DNA from: CAZRIP01 sp964600165
GTDB lineage: Bacteria; Elusimicrobiota; Elusimicrobia; UBA1565; UBA9628
Assembly: GCA_964600165.1 (NCBI GenBank)
Contig: CAZRIP010000071.1
Location: 1 to 21,458, forward strand
Direction of reading: 5' to 3'
DNA: 21,458 bases
Under the pieces are notes generated by a model. The model saw nothing but the letters and a program-made list of their open reading frames with translations, made no database searches and was not told the origin of the DNA. Shown here one piece after another: positions 7,446 through 17,375 of the stretch; within the stretch, counting starts at the first letter, position 1; each line of letters starts with the position of its first letter. The position numbers and the translations under genes are program-made.

Positions 7446-8726
7446 TTACGTTCGTTGGGCGCTGCAGTCGACGACGCGGTTGCGTCCCTGGGACTTCGCC
7501 GCGTACATCGCGGCGTCGGCGCGGGAAACGAGCTCTTCCGGCGAGCCCGCGTCCCGCGGAAAATGAGCGATGCCGATCGAGACCGTCGCGCGGACGCTCT
7601 CAAAACCCATCGCGAACGGCTCGGCCTCGATCGCGCGGCGGATCGCCTCGGCTTTGCGCGCCGCGCCCTCGGGCTCGGCGCGCGGCAGCAGCACGACGAA
7701 CTCCTCGCCGCCGTAGCGCGCGACGAAGTCCGTCTCGTAGACCGAGGCGTTGAGGATCTCGCCGACGCGCTTGAGCACCTGATCGCCGAAGGGGTGGCCG
7801 TAGCGGTCATTCAACTTCTTGAAATGGTCGATGTCAAGGAGCATGAGCCCGACGGTCGTCTTGAAGGTCTTCGCGCGCACGGTTTCTTGCCTAATGCGGT
7901 CCTCGAAGCCGCCGCGGCGGTGGACGCCCGTCAAGCCGTCAATCTGCGAGAGGTTCTCCACCTCTTGGAAGAGCTTGACGCGCCGGAACGCGAAGGCGAT
8001 CTGCTGGACGAAGCCCTGAGCCTTGCCGAGGGAGGCCGCAGGAGCGTGGCCCTGCGGGACGCGCGCGTAAAGATAGCCCATGACCTCGTTGTTGTCGACG
8101 ACGGGCAGGCCGATGGCGGGCTCGGGCTTGTCGGTCGAGAAGGAATGCGCGGCCGTCAGATCGCGCTCCTGGAGGTAGCGCGAAAGTGTAGCCCACGTGG
8201 TCCCGGGCGAGCCCTGAAGCCGTCGCGAGGCGATCAGCTTGACGGCCTCGGCGCTCACGGAATAAAACGCGAACTCGTTGAGGCCGAGATACTGCTCGAC
8301 GGCCGCCTCGAGCTTCGGCCGGACCTGCTCCCACGAGAGCGCCTCGCCGAGCGACTTGATGATGCCGTAGAGCGCGAGGGTGTCCTTTTGCTCGCGCTCC
8401 GCGGCCGAGCCGCGGGCCTTGTGCTCGGCCAAGACCCGCCCGAGCTCGGCGCGCGCGGCGCGGGCCTGCGCGATCCCCGCTTCGTCGGCGTCTTCCTCGA
8501 GCGCGTGCCCGCGGCAGAGCAGCCAGGCGGCGAGCGAGCCGAGCGCGGCCCACGCGGGCGCCGCCCAGTCGATCGACGGGCCCGGCGAGACCACGACGGA
8601 GGCGACCGCGGCGCAGCCCGCGACGCCGAGAAGCGCCGAGGCGAGCCACAGCCGCCGCGGGAAGCCCGCCCACAGCGTGATCAAGGGCAGGAGCGACAGC
8701 GCGGCGATGACGCGCGGATCCATCAT
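7446..8726 (-). CDS. Diguanylate cyclase, membrane-anchored GAF-GGDEF, I-site lost
   Basis: 426 residues. Two or three N-terminal hydrophobic segments (about 6-71) anchor it; a helical linker leads to a GAF-like domain (about 115-250) and a complete GGDEF domain (about 258-420). The active-site motif is RYGGEEF (GGEEF 339-343), with metal- and base-contacting LLDIDHFKKLND at 296-307, so c-di-GMP synthesis from GTP is expected. The inhibitory I-site (RxxD, five residues before GGEEF) reads YETD at 330-333: the Arg is a Tyr, so product feedback is probably lost. The first ATG overlaps the stop of the upstream cyclase gene (ATGA); a second ATG follows directly. It is a paralogue of that neighbour. 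Confidence 0.9.
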   Translation of the reverse strand: MMDPRVIAALSLLPLITLWAGFPRRLWLASALLGVAGCAAVASVVVSPGPSIDWAAPAWAALGSLAAWLLCRGHALEEDADEAGIAQARAARAELGRVLAEHKARGSAAEREQKDTLALYGIIKSLGEALSWEQVRPKLEAAVEQYLGLNEFAFYSVSAEAVKLIASRRLQGSPGTTWATLSRYLQERDLTAAHSFSTDKPEPAIGLPVVDNNEVMGYLYARVPQGHAPAASLGKAQGFVQQIAFAFRRVKLFQEVENLSQIDGLTGVHRRGGFEDRIRQETVRAKTFKTTVGLMLLDIDHFKKLNDRYGHPFGDQVLKRVGEILNASVYETDFVARYGGEEFVVLLPRAEPEGAARKAEAIRRAIEAEPFAMGFESVRATVSIGIAHFPRDAGSPEELVSRADAAMYAAKSQGRNRVVDCSAQRT

Positions 8727-10042
8727 CCCACGACCCGGTTGCGGCCGCCTTCTTTTGCTCTATAAAGTCTTTCGTCGGCGGCGCGCATGATCAGCGGCGC
8801 CGTCGTCGCGTCCTGTGGAAAGCTCGCCACGCCGAAACTCATCGTCACGCCCGTGTTCTGGCCCTGGAAGACGAAGGGCTCGGCGGCCACGCGCTGGCGG
8901 ACGCGCTCGGCCAACTGGACCGCCTCGGTGCGCACGACGTTCGGCAGGATGAACGCGAACTCCTCGCCGCCGTATCGAGCCACCACGTCGACCGGCCGCG
9001 CGAACGACGAGAGCACGCCCGCGAGCGTGCGCAGCAGGTGGTCGCCGGCCTGATGGCCGAAGCCGTCGTTGTAGCGCTTGAAGTGATCGACGTCGCACAT
9101 GACGACCGACATCGGCGTCTGGCTGCGGCCGGCCCGCAGAATCTCCTCCTGGAGCCGCTGCTGGAACGTGCGGTGGCTGACGAGCTGGGTCAACGCGTCG
9201 TGCGTCGCCTGCTCATGAACCTGCTCGTAGAACTGGATGTTTTCCAGCGACATCGCGGCCATCGTCGCGACGAGATCGACGGTCTTCAAGTCGTCGGGCG
9301 AAAAGGCGTCGGCCTGATCGGACTCGAGCTTGACGAAGCCCGCGGGCTGCTGGAGCACCTTGAGCGGGACGACGACGCAGGAGCGGTAGGCGGCGCTCGA
9401 GCCCTTCAGCCTTTCGTCGGCCGCCGCGTCCTTGACGAGGAGCGGCGCCTTCCTGCGCAGCGCCCACTCGAGCGCGGGGTCGCCGCCGGGGTCGGCGGTC
9501 ACGATCACGCGCGACGTCTGAAAGCGCGCGGAGAGGATCGCGACCAGGCGCTCGTGCACCTCGCGGCGGTCCATCGTCGCGCCCAGGGCCTTGGCGCTCT
9601 CCGTCAAGTCGCGGCGCAGCGTGATCTGTCCTCCGGCCTGCTTCTCGTAGCTCTTGTAATACTTCAGATCCCGGTCGTCGTCGAGCATCTGCTGGTCGAG
9701 CTCGGCGCGCTCCATGGCGTGCGCGCGCTGCCTTTTGAAGTCGCGGTCGCGATAGAGAGCGATCGCCCAAGACAAAGCCAAAACGCCCGCGGCCTCGCCC
9801 GCGAGGGCCGCCTGAGCCGCCCCCGTCGCCGCGCGCGCGGCCAGCACCGTCCCGGCGGTGGCGATCAGAAACAGGAAGATGATCGGCGCCTCGGCCTCTC
9901 GCCGAAAGTCGGACCAGAGCGGCAGCAGGCCGTAGAACGGGAAAAGCGCCGGGGCGGCTTGAGGGAAGCGCAAGAGAAGAAGCGACACCGCGACGAAGAG
10001 GGCCTCCGAGCCGGCCAGCGTCGCGGTCCGATGCGTGATCAT
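8723..10042 (-). CDS. Diguanylate cyclase, membrane-anchored GAF-GGDEF, I-site intact
   Basis: 439 residues. Hydrophobic N-terminal segments (about 13-96), a charged coiled linker (about 98-135), a GAF domain (about 150-272; ends SLENIQFYEQV) and a GGDEF domain (about 278-439). The catalytic motif is RYGGEEF (358-362) with VMCDVDHFKRYND upstream. The I-site is present as RPVD (349-352), exactly five residues before GGEEF, so product inhibition by c-di-GMP is expected, unlike its downstream paralogue. The GAF domain could bind a small ligand or serve as a dimerisation switch; no diagnostic Cys or haem ligand is evident. Its ATG overlaps the stop of the preceding secreted-protein gene (ATGA), and its stop overlaps the next gene. 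Confidence 0.92.
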   Translation of the reverse strand: MITHRTATLAGSEALFVAVSLLLLRFPQAAPALFPFYGLLPLWSDFRREAEAPIIFLFLIATAGTVLAARAATGAAQAALAGEAAGVLALSWAIALYRDRDFKRQRAHAMERAELDQQMLDDDRDLKYYKSYEKQAGGQITLRRDLTESAKALGATMDRREVHERLVAILSARFQTSRVIVTADPGGDPALEWALRRKAPLLVKDAAADERLKGSSAAYRSCVVVPLKVLQQPAGFVKLESDQADAFSPDDLKTVDLVATMAAMSLENIQFYEQVHEQATHDALTQLVSHRTFQQRLQEEILRAGRSQTPMSVVMCDVDHFKRYNDGFGHQAGDHLLRTLAGVLSSFARPVDVVARYGGEEFAFILPNVVRTEAVQLAERVRQRVAAEPFVFQGQNTGVTMSFGVASFPQDATTAPLIMRAADERLYRAKEGGRNRVVG

Positions 10043-10638
10043 CGCTTGCGGGAAGTGGGCTTCAACGAGTGGCTCACCACGTGCCAGTCGCTTCCGGAAA
10101 AATCGGCGGTGAAGTAAACGGTGACCGCTCGGCGGCCCTTCCCGGCCACGGCTAGGCGCGCCTTCGCGGTGTAAAGGGAGCGGCCCCGCGCCGACACGGA
10201 ATCCTTGTCGACCGAGTCGAGCTTGACCTTGAGCTTCTTGCCGTCGGCGACGATCCTCCAGTACCCGTCCTCGCCGCTATGGGCCGCGATGTAGGTGCCG
10301 ATGACGGTCGGGAAGTTCTCGCGCACGTCGGAGAGCGTCGCGGGATGGGCCGACTCCGCCGCGTCGGAGCCGTTGGAGTTGTCGTCGCTCCGATCGTTGG
10401 AATTCGAGTGGGCGTTATCGTCGGTGAAGTGGTTGAGGCCGCCGTACGGATTCGGGACAGTGCCCATGCCGTTCTGACCGCGCATGCCGCCCTGGCCGCC
10501 CTGACTGCCGCCAGTGCCGGGGCCTGAATTATTGTTGCTGTTCGACATCTGATTTCCGCCGCGGTCCTGAGCCGAAATGACGGCCGCCGCCGACAGGAGA
10601 GTCACGCCGACCAGCAGAAGCGTTCGTGAGGAGAGCAT
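10039..10638 (-). CDS. Secreted Asn/Gly/Ser-rich protein, function unknown
   Basis: 199 residues. Residues 1-23 are a signal peptide (MLSSRTLLLVGVTLLSAAAVISA). Residues 25-95 are low-complexity, rich in Asn, Gly, Ser and Asp, with little structure expected. The C-terminal part (about 100-199) is a compact, basic, beta-rich region: TVIGTYIAAH, DGYWRIVADGKKLKVKLD, then a strand pattern ending in DWHVVSHSLKP. I recognise no family. It is the first gene of the eight-gene run and its stop overlaps the start of the first diguanylate cyclase. Linkage to c-di-GMP enzymes would suit a secreted matrix or surface protein, but that is guesswork. The start has no Shine-Dalgarno sequence. Confidence 0.8.
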   Translation of the reverse strand: MLSSRTLLLVGVTLLSAAAVISAQDRGGNQMSNSNNNSGPGTGGSQGGQGGMRGQNGMGTVPNPYGGLNHFTDDNAHSNSNDRSDDNSNGSDAAESAHPATLSDVRENFPTVIGTYIAAHSGEDGYWRIVADGKKLKVKLDSVDKDSVSARGRSLYTAKARLAVAGKGRRAVTVYFTADFSGSDWHVVSHSLKPTSRKR

Positions 10639-10656
10639 AGGTTGATTCCCGAACCC

Positions 10657-10685
10657 AGTATAACAGGGGAAAAAAAACCGTGCCA
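10657..10685 (-). promoter_or_regulatory. Putative promoter of the eight-gene run
   Basis: On the minus strand an extended -10, TGTTATACT (TATACT at 10662-10657), lies 18 nt before the ATG at 10638. The -35 position (10685-10680) reads TGGCAC, a poor match, as expected for an extended -10 promoter. The ten-base element TGTTATACTG is identical to the -10 region of the ssrA promoter. It begins only a few bases after the ssrA terminator U-run. Confidence 0.6.
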
Positions 10686-10708
10686 GACCCGTTTGGCGGA
10701 TCCGGCAC
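10670..10708 (-). terminator. Intrinsic terminator of ssrA
   Basis: On the minus strand, GUGCCGGAUCCG (10708-10697) pairs with CGGGUCUGGCAC (10691-10680) across a CCAAA loop. This gives a 12-bp stem with two G-U pairs, followed two bases later by eight uridines (10677-10670). It lies 9 nt downstream of the mature tmRNA 3' end. Confidence 0.88.
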
Positions 10709-10717
10709 GCATGAGAA

Positions 10718-11074
10718 TGGTGGAGGTGGCGGGAGTTGCACCCGCGTCCAAACGTCGCCGGCCAAGGTCACTACAGGCTTAGTCCGACTTCAGTTTCACC
10801 CGGCAGAGACCGCCGGACGAGTACCACCGGGCTATCCCCGTTCGGTCTTAGGCCCCCCGCCCACGGGAACACGGGGAAGGACCGCGTCCTGCTAGTTGAC
10901 GCCGGCGATCCCCCAGCAGGAGTCAGGGGCCGACGTTGGTTATCGCGTGTTAGGCGACAGCCCAAGCCAACTGTGAGTTGGCAGTTGTTGTTTGGCCTGA
11001 TTTTATCCTGGCTCAGACCTTCCAGGGCCTGCGACACTTGACTCAACGCCGCCTGTCGAACCTAGTTCACCCCC
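10718..11074 (-). ncRNA. ssrA: tmRNA (transfer-messenger RNA)
   Basis: The mature RNA is about 357 nt. The 5' end GGGGGUG (11074-11068) pairs with the 3' acceptor strand CACCUCC in seven pairs (one G-U), leaving discriminator A and an encoded CCA (10720-10718). The tRNA-like half has the T-arm GACGCGGGUGCAACUCCCGC near the 3' end, and the 5' side has the usual GGUUCGACAGG block. The tag frame, resuming at GCC (10982-10980) after CAACAACU, reads ANSQLAWAVA and ends at TAA (10952-10950). It rescues stalled ribosomes and tags the unfinished peptide for proteolysis. It is a one-piece, not a permuted, tmRNA. The resume codon is inferred from context, the terminal AVA, and the stop position. Confidence 0.95.
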
Positions 11075-11083
11075 GACCTAGTC

Positions 11084-11112
11084 AGTATAACACGGGGTGC
11101 CCGGATTTTCAA
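11084..11112 (-). promoter_or_regulatory. ssrA promoter
   Basis: On the minus strand, TTGAAA (11112-11107) and TATACT (11089-11084) are 17 nt apart, with a TGT before the -10 (extended -10). It is the strongest consensus promoter in the window and would start transcription a few bases before the mature 5' end at 11074. It begins 5 nt after the stop of the deacetylase gene. Confidence 0.8.
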
Positions 11113-11117
11113 CGCGC

Positions 11118-11810
11118 TCAGGCCAGCCGCAGCCGCGCGACCTCGAAGCCCTCCGCGTACTCGACGCCGACGCGCCGTCCGTGCTCGGCCGCGGCCATGC
11201 GGTAATGCTCCACGGTCAAACCCTTGCGGGAAACGGGGTCGCTGTGAAGCCCGATGGCGGCCATCTTCTTCTCGATCGCGGGCGTGATGTCGACGAAGGC
11301 GTCCGGCCTAAACGAAGCGGCGATCAAATGCGCGTTCATCGGGCAGAAGCAGAGCATGTCGAAGTAGCGCACGCGCTGCACGACCGAGCAGGCCTTGTGG
11401 ACGAGAGCGTGGTCTTGATGGAAATTCGCCGCCGCGTGCGTGAGCACGAGGGCCGGGGCGTGGCGCGTGACGAGCTCCCCGAGCCGCTCGACGAGCTCGT
11501 AGGAGTCGAGGTTGGCCGCCCGCCGGTCGCCATAAAGCAGCTCGAGGTCCGCCCCCAGGATCTTCGCCGCGCGCCGCGCCTCCTCGAAGCGCTCGTCCGA
11601 GCCGTTCGGCGCGCACAGCACGATGGTCGCGCGGGCGCCGCCCTCGCTCAAGCGGGCCAGCGTGCCCCCCGCGCCGAGCTCGACGTCGTCGGGATGGGCT
11701 CCGATCGCCAAGACGGTCTGCTCGGAGTATTTGGAGATCAGCGGCGAGGGATCGGAGGCCGTCTTGGCGAAGCGATCGGGGGCATCGGCGGGGAGGGTTG
11801 GCGTTTCCAT
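11118..11810 (-). CDS. PIG-L/LmbE-family deacetylase
   Basis: 230 residues, no signal peptide. The zinc-binding signature AHPDDVELG (38-46) near the N-terminus and the second-site FHQDH (130-134) are both intact, so this should be an active metal-dependent N-deacetylase. The family removes acetyl groups from N-acetylglucosamine conjugates, including BshB in bacillithiol synthesis and MshB in mycothiol synthesis. Length and the VLCAPNGSDERFEEARRAA segment resemble the BshB1-like branch, but no bacillithiol partner genes are here, so the substrate is open. The ATG at 11810 is 6 nt after a -10-like TATGCT, predicting a leaderless mRNA. The gene diverges from the serine hydrolase and precedes ssrA, which has its own promoter. 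Confidence 0.88.
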   Translation of the reverse strand: METPTLPADAPDRFAKTASDPSPLISKYSEQTVLAIGAHPDDVELGAGGTLARLSEGGARATIVLCAPNGSDERFEEARRAAKILGADLELLYGDRRAANLDSYELVERLGELVTRHAPALVLTHAAANFHQDHALVHKACSVVQRVRYFDMLCFCPMNAHLIAASFRPDAFVDITPAIEKKMAAIGLHSDPVSRKGLTVEHYRMAAAEHGRRVGVEYAEGFEVARLRLA

Positions 11811-11816
11811 GAAGTA

Positions 11817-11822
11817 AGCATA
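11817..11822 (-). promoter_or_regulatory. -10 element of the deacetylase gene
   Basis: TATGCT on the minus strand (11822-11817), ending 6 nt before the ATG at 11810. The same hexamer serves the divergent gene at 11888-11893. No convincing -35 box is seen (ACCTCG at 17-nt spacing), so confidence is limited. Confidence 0.4.
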
Positions 11823-11884
11823 GAAACGCGCCCCGCGCCCGAGGTATCACGACGGCGTCAAAGTTTTTCGACGTTCGGCCGAAG

Positions 11885-11893
11885 TGCTATGCT
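11885..11893 (+). promoter_or_regulatory. Extended -10 element of the serine hydrolase gene
   Basis: TGCTATGCT is an extended -10 (TG, one base, TATGCT), ending 6 nt before the ATG at 11900. The -35 region is T-rich (about 11864-11870) without a clear consensus hexamer. Confidence 0.5.
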
Positions 11894-11899
11894 CGAGCG

Positions 11900-12814
11900 A
11901 TGGTCCCGCTTCTCGCCGCCGTCCTGCTGCTGGCCGCGCCCTCGCGAGCCGCCGCGGTCGATCCCGCCCTGCAAAGCGCGGTCGAGGCCGCCGTGGCCGG
12001 TTTCCACGGCCGCGTCGGGGTGTACGCGCGAGAGCTCTCCACCGGCCGCGAGGCCGCGCTCGACGCCGACGGGCTCTACCCCACGGCGAGCATCGTCAAG
12101 GTGCCGATCTTGGCCTCGCTGCTCGACCGCGTCGATAAAGGCTCCCTCGATTATAACGCCGCGCTCGTCTACACGAGCACGCGCGCCCGCGACGCCGGCG
12201 ACCTCGCCGCCAATCTCAAGGACGGCGCGCAGGTCTCTCCGGCCAAGCTCGCCTGGCTCATGGAATCGCTCAGCGACAACACCGCCGCGCTCTGGTGCCA
12301 AGAACTGGCGGGCGGCGGGACCGGAATCAACGCCTGGCTCGAGAAGCGCGGCTTCCGTCGCACGCGCGTCAACTCCCGCACTCCGGGCCGCGAGGCGGAC
12401 TACAAGGCCCTCGGCTGGGGGCAGACGACGCCGCGCGAGATGGCGGAGCTGCTCGTGGCCGTCGCGACCGCCGCGGCGCTGAGCCCCGCGGCGAGCGAGG
12501 AGATGCTGCGCTCGCTGTCGAGGACCTATTGGGACGGCGAGGCGCTCTCGCAGATCCCGCCGACGGTGCACGTCGCTTCCAAACAGGGCGCCGTCGACCA
12601 CGCGCGCTCCGAGGTTCTGCTCGTCGACGCCCCGTCGGGCCGCTACGTTCTGAGCGTATTCACCAAGGAGCAGGCCGACACGCGCTACGTCCGCGACAAC
12701 GAAGGCTACGCGCTGCTGCGGCGCGTCTCGCGCGCGGTCTGGGAAGCCCTAGAGGCATCGAACAGCTCTTGGTCTCCGCGCGCCGAATCCGTCCGCTTCT
12801 ACCACGAAGACTGA
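11900..12814 (+). CDS. Class A beta-lactamase-like serine hydrolase
   Basis: 304 residues with a signal peptide (about 1-19, MVPLLAAVLLLAAPSRAAA), so periplasmic. The order of penicillin-interacting motifs is that of the class A fold: SIVK (Ser64-Lys67, nucleophile and base), SDN (125-127), and KQG (228-230) in place of the usual KTG/KSG. The omega-loop Glu-x-x-x-Asn that activates the deacylating water in true class A beta-lactamases is not recognisable; the region reads READYKALGWGQTTP. It could therefore be a weak beta-lactamase, a penicillin-binding hydrolase or another serine esterase/amidase acting in the envelope. Many uncharacterised relatives carry such changes. The gene diverges from the deacetylase and converges, three bases apart, with the TPR protein gene. 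Confidence 0.82.
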   Translation: MVPLLAAVLLLAAPSRAAAVDPALQSAVEAAVAGFHGRVGVYARELSTGREAALDADGLYPTASIVKVPILASLLDRVDKGSLDYNAALVYTSTRARDAGDLAANLKDGAQVSPAKLAWLMESLSDNTAALWCQELAGGGTGINAWLEKRGFRRTRVNSRTPGREADYKALGWGQTTPREMAELLVAVATAAALSPAASEEMLRSLSRTYWDGEALSQIPPTVHVASKQGAVDHARSEVLLVDAPSGRYVLSVFTKEQADTRYVRDNEGYALLRRVSRAVWEALEASNSSWSPRAESVRFYHED

Positions 12815-12817
12815 GGC

Positions 12818-14593
12818 TCAGGCATCGCCGCCGGGCTTTGACTCGAGCGGCTCCTCGGGGCGAGACTCAACGACGTAGCGCACCTCCGAGGCGCGCACGA
12901 CGCGCTCGCGCGTGACCTTGCGCCAAAAGCGCTCGAGGCCGCCGCCGATCGACGACCAAAGGCCGATCAAGAGCAGCGCGGCTCCGGCGAGCGCCGCCGC
13001 GCCCAGGACTTTCATGTTCCACGGCCGGCGCGAAGACCGCGCCGCGCGCGCCGCGTCGACGGCGGCGGCCGCCGGCCCGTCGTCGGCGAAGAGCAGGTTC
13101 AAGTCGGCGTCGGCCGGCAGCTGCAGCGCGGCGTCGAGCGTCCCTTCAAAGCGCGAGTCGAGCTCGGCGGCTTTCTTGAGCGCCGCCAGCGAGCCCGCTC
13201 GGTCGCCGAGACCGGCGAGCGCCTCGGCCAAGTTCCGATACGCCGCGCCGTCGTTGGGATTGACCTCGATGGCCGCGCGCGCCTGAGCGGCCGCGTCGGA
13301 GAAGCGCTTGAGCTTGTTGAGCGCGACCGCGCGCATGTCCATCGCGGTCCGGTTCTTCGGGTCGAGCTTGAGAACGGCCTCGGCGTCGCGCAGCGCCTCG
13401 CCGTAGCGGCGCTGGCGCGCCAAAGCCAGGGCGCGCATGTTGAGCGCGTCGACGTTGGCGGGATCGAGGGCGATGACCTTGCCGAGCGTCCGCTCGGCGG
13501 CCGCCGAGTCTCCCATGGAAAGCGAGCCGACGGCGTCGCGCAGAAGCGCCGCGGCCCGAGGATCGGCGGCCGAACCCTTGGCGGACGCCGAGCCGGACTC
13601 GCGGTCGTTCCAGCGAGCGTTCGAGGCCACACCGCCGGGCAAAGACCCGATGCCCGCCGGGTTCGCGCCGAATGGGTCGGCCGGGGGCTTGATTCCCGCC
13701 GATCCGTCCACGTGGTCGCCCAAGTTGAGGATGGCGCTGGCCGTCTGGTCCTTCGGGTCGATTTTGAGAGCCTTGGTCGCGTCGGCGCGCGCGTCGTCCT
13801 TGTTGCCGAGCTGATAATTGGCCGCGCCCCGGATGTCGAGCGCTTGGAGATTGTTTGGGTCGATGGCGAGCGCCTGCGAGGCCTGATTCGCCGCTCCCTG
13901 GATATCCCCGTCCGCGGCGGCGGCCTGCGCGCCGTCGAGGTAGGCGTCGGGATTTTGCGGCTGAGACTGCTGAAGCTGGCTCGGAGTCGTGACGGGAGGC
14001 AGGGCGTCCGAGCCGGTCCCAAGGGGCTTATTCATCATCGGCGCGAGCGGATTGATCTTTGGATTATTGAGGGTCATCGCGTACGGGCCCTTGCCGGCGA
14101 CGATCTGCTGCATGGCGTCGCGGCTGCTCATCCACGGGGGCTTGAGGTCCTGGTTCAGGTACGCATTCGGCAGCTGACCGCTCTGGATCAGCTTTTGGAT
14201 CGCGGCGCGCGCCTGCGCGGGCTGTTTGAGCATCGCCGCGGCTTGATCGGGGCTGTAATGTCCGTACTTGATCAACGCCTGCTCGACGCCCTCGCCGACG
14301 CCTTGCAGGTCCTGGAAATAGCCCGCGACGCCTTGAACGTCGGGGTAATGGACGTCGGCGTTCGGAGGGGAAGGATTCGTGAGCACGGCCTTGATGAACG
14401 AGACGTCGTCGTCCTTCTTGGCGATCGCGCCGGCGACGTTGGTCAGCTCCGGCTTCGAGTAGCACTGGCCCGGACCTTGATTGCAATGGGACTGAGGCTG
14501 CGGGATCGCCGCCTGGCTCGCGTCGTCCCCGAGGCACGGCGCGCTCACGGTCGCCGCCATGAGCGCCGCGAGCCATGGGGGAGAGAGCCGCAT
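12818..14593 (-). CDS. TPR membrane protein, kinase-less paralogue of the two upstream kinases
   Basis: 591 residues. Signal peptide 1-22; an N-terminal region with a QCY motif (43-45) and KKDDDVSFIKAVL; TPRs at about 214-295 and 345-485; the pre-membrane motif DLNLLF (497-502); one transmembrane helix (526-550); and a 41-residue cytoplasmic tail that is basic then acidic. It aligns segment by segment with the extracytoplasmic half of the 14594-17311 kinase (shared QASQAL, DPNN, QALDIRGAANY, LAGLGDRAGSL), but ends where the kinase would begin. No kinase remnant follows. The ATG abuts the upstream stop (TAGATG), so it is co-translated with that kinase. A co-receptor or decoy role is plausible. 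No enzymatic motif is seen. Confidence 0.85.
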   Translation of the reverse strand: MRLSPPWLAALMAATVSAPCLGDDASQAAIPQPQSHCNQGPGQCYSKPELTNVAGAIAKKDDDVSFIKAVLTNPSPPNADVHYPDVQGVAGYFQDLQGVGEGVEQALIKYGHYSPDQAAAMLKQPAQARAAIQKLIQSGQLPNAYLNQDLKPPWMSSRDAMQQIVAGKGPYAMTLNNPKINPLAPMMNKPLGTGSDALPPVTTPSQLQQSQPQNPDAYLDGAQAAAADGDIQGAANQASQALAIDPNNLQALDIRGAANYQLGNKDDARADATKALKIDPKDQTASAILNLGDHVDGSAGIKPPADPFGANPAGIGSLPGGVASNARWNDRESGSASAKGSAADPRAAALLRDAVGSLSMGDSAAAERTLGKVIALDPANVDALNMRALALARQRRYGEALRDAEAVLKLDPKNRTAMDMRAVALNKLKRFSDAAAQARAAIEVNPNDGAAYRNLAEALAGLGDRAGSLAALKKAAELDSRFEGTLDAALQLPADADLNLLFADDGPAAAAVDAARAARSSRRPWNMKVLGAAALAGAALLLIGLWSSIGGGLERFWRKVTRERVVRASEVRYVVESRPEEPLESKPGGDA

Positions 14594-17311
<2,718 letters not shown>

Positions 17312-17317
17312 ATGAGA

Positions 17318-17345
17318 AGTGTAACAGGGGCCGAGATTTTGTCAA
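17318..17345 (-). promoter_or_regulatory. Promoter of the second kinase gene
   Basis: On the minus strand, TTGACA (17345-17340) and TACACT (17323-17318) are 16 nt apart, with TGT before the -10 (extended -10). The -10 ends 6 nt before the ATG at 17311, predicting a leaderless message. The paralogous gene at 20063 has the same TTGACA/TACACT pair. Confidence 0.75.
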
Positions 17346-17374
17346 CCTCGAACCTCGTTCTTTACCGTTCTTTA
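17344..17374 (-). repeat. Two adjacent direct-repeat pairs at the second kinase promoter
   Basis: Plus-strand CGTTCTTTA occurs at 17356-17364 and 17366-17374, exactly one helical turn (10 bp) apart. AACCTCG occurs in tandem at 17344-17350 and 17351-17357 and touches the -35 box. Direct repeats here, partly overlapping the 3' end of the upstream kinase gene, look like a regulator binding site, though no regulator is identified. Confidence 0.5.
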
Positions 17375-17375
17375 A

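Noticed and set aside
6429..8765. A 778-codon open frame on the plus strand
   Set aside because: It lies opposite sppA and a GGDEF gene, both with full motif sets; the product is a low-information Arg/Leu/Asp-rich shadow.
10771..11046. Open frames across the tmRNA gene on both strands
   Set aside because: The RNA ends pair, encode CCA, and are flanked by promoter and terminator; these frames are incidental.
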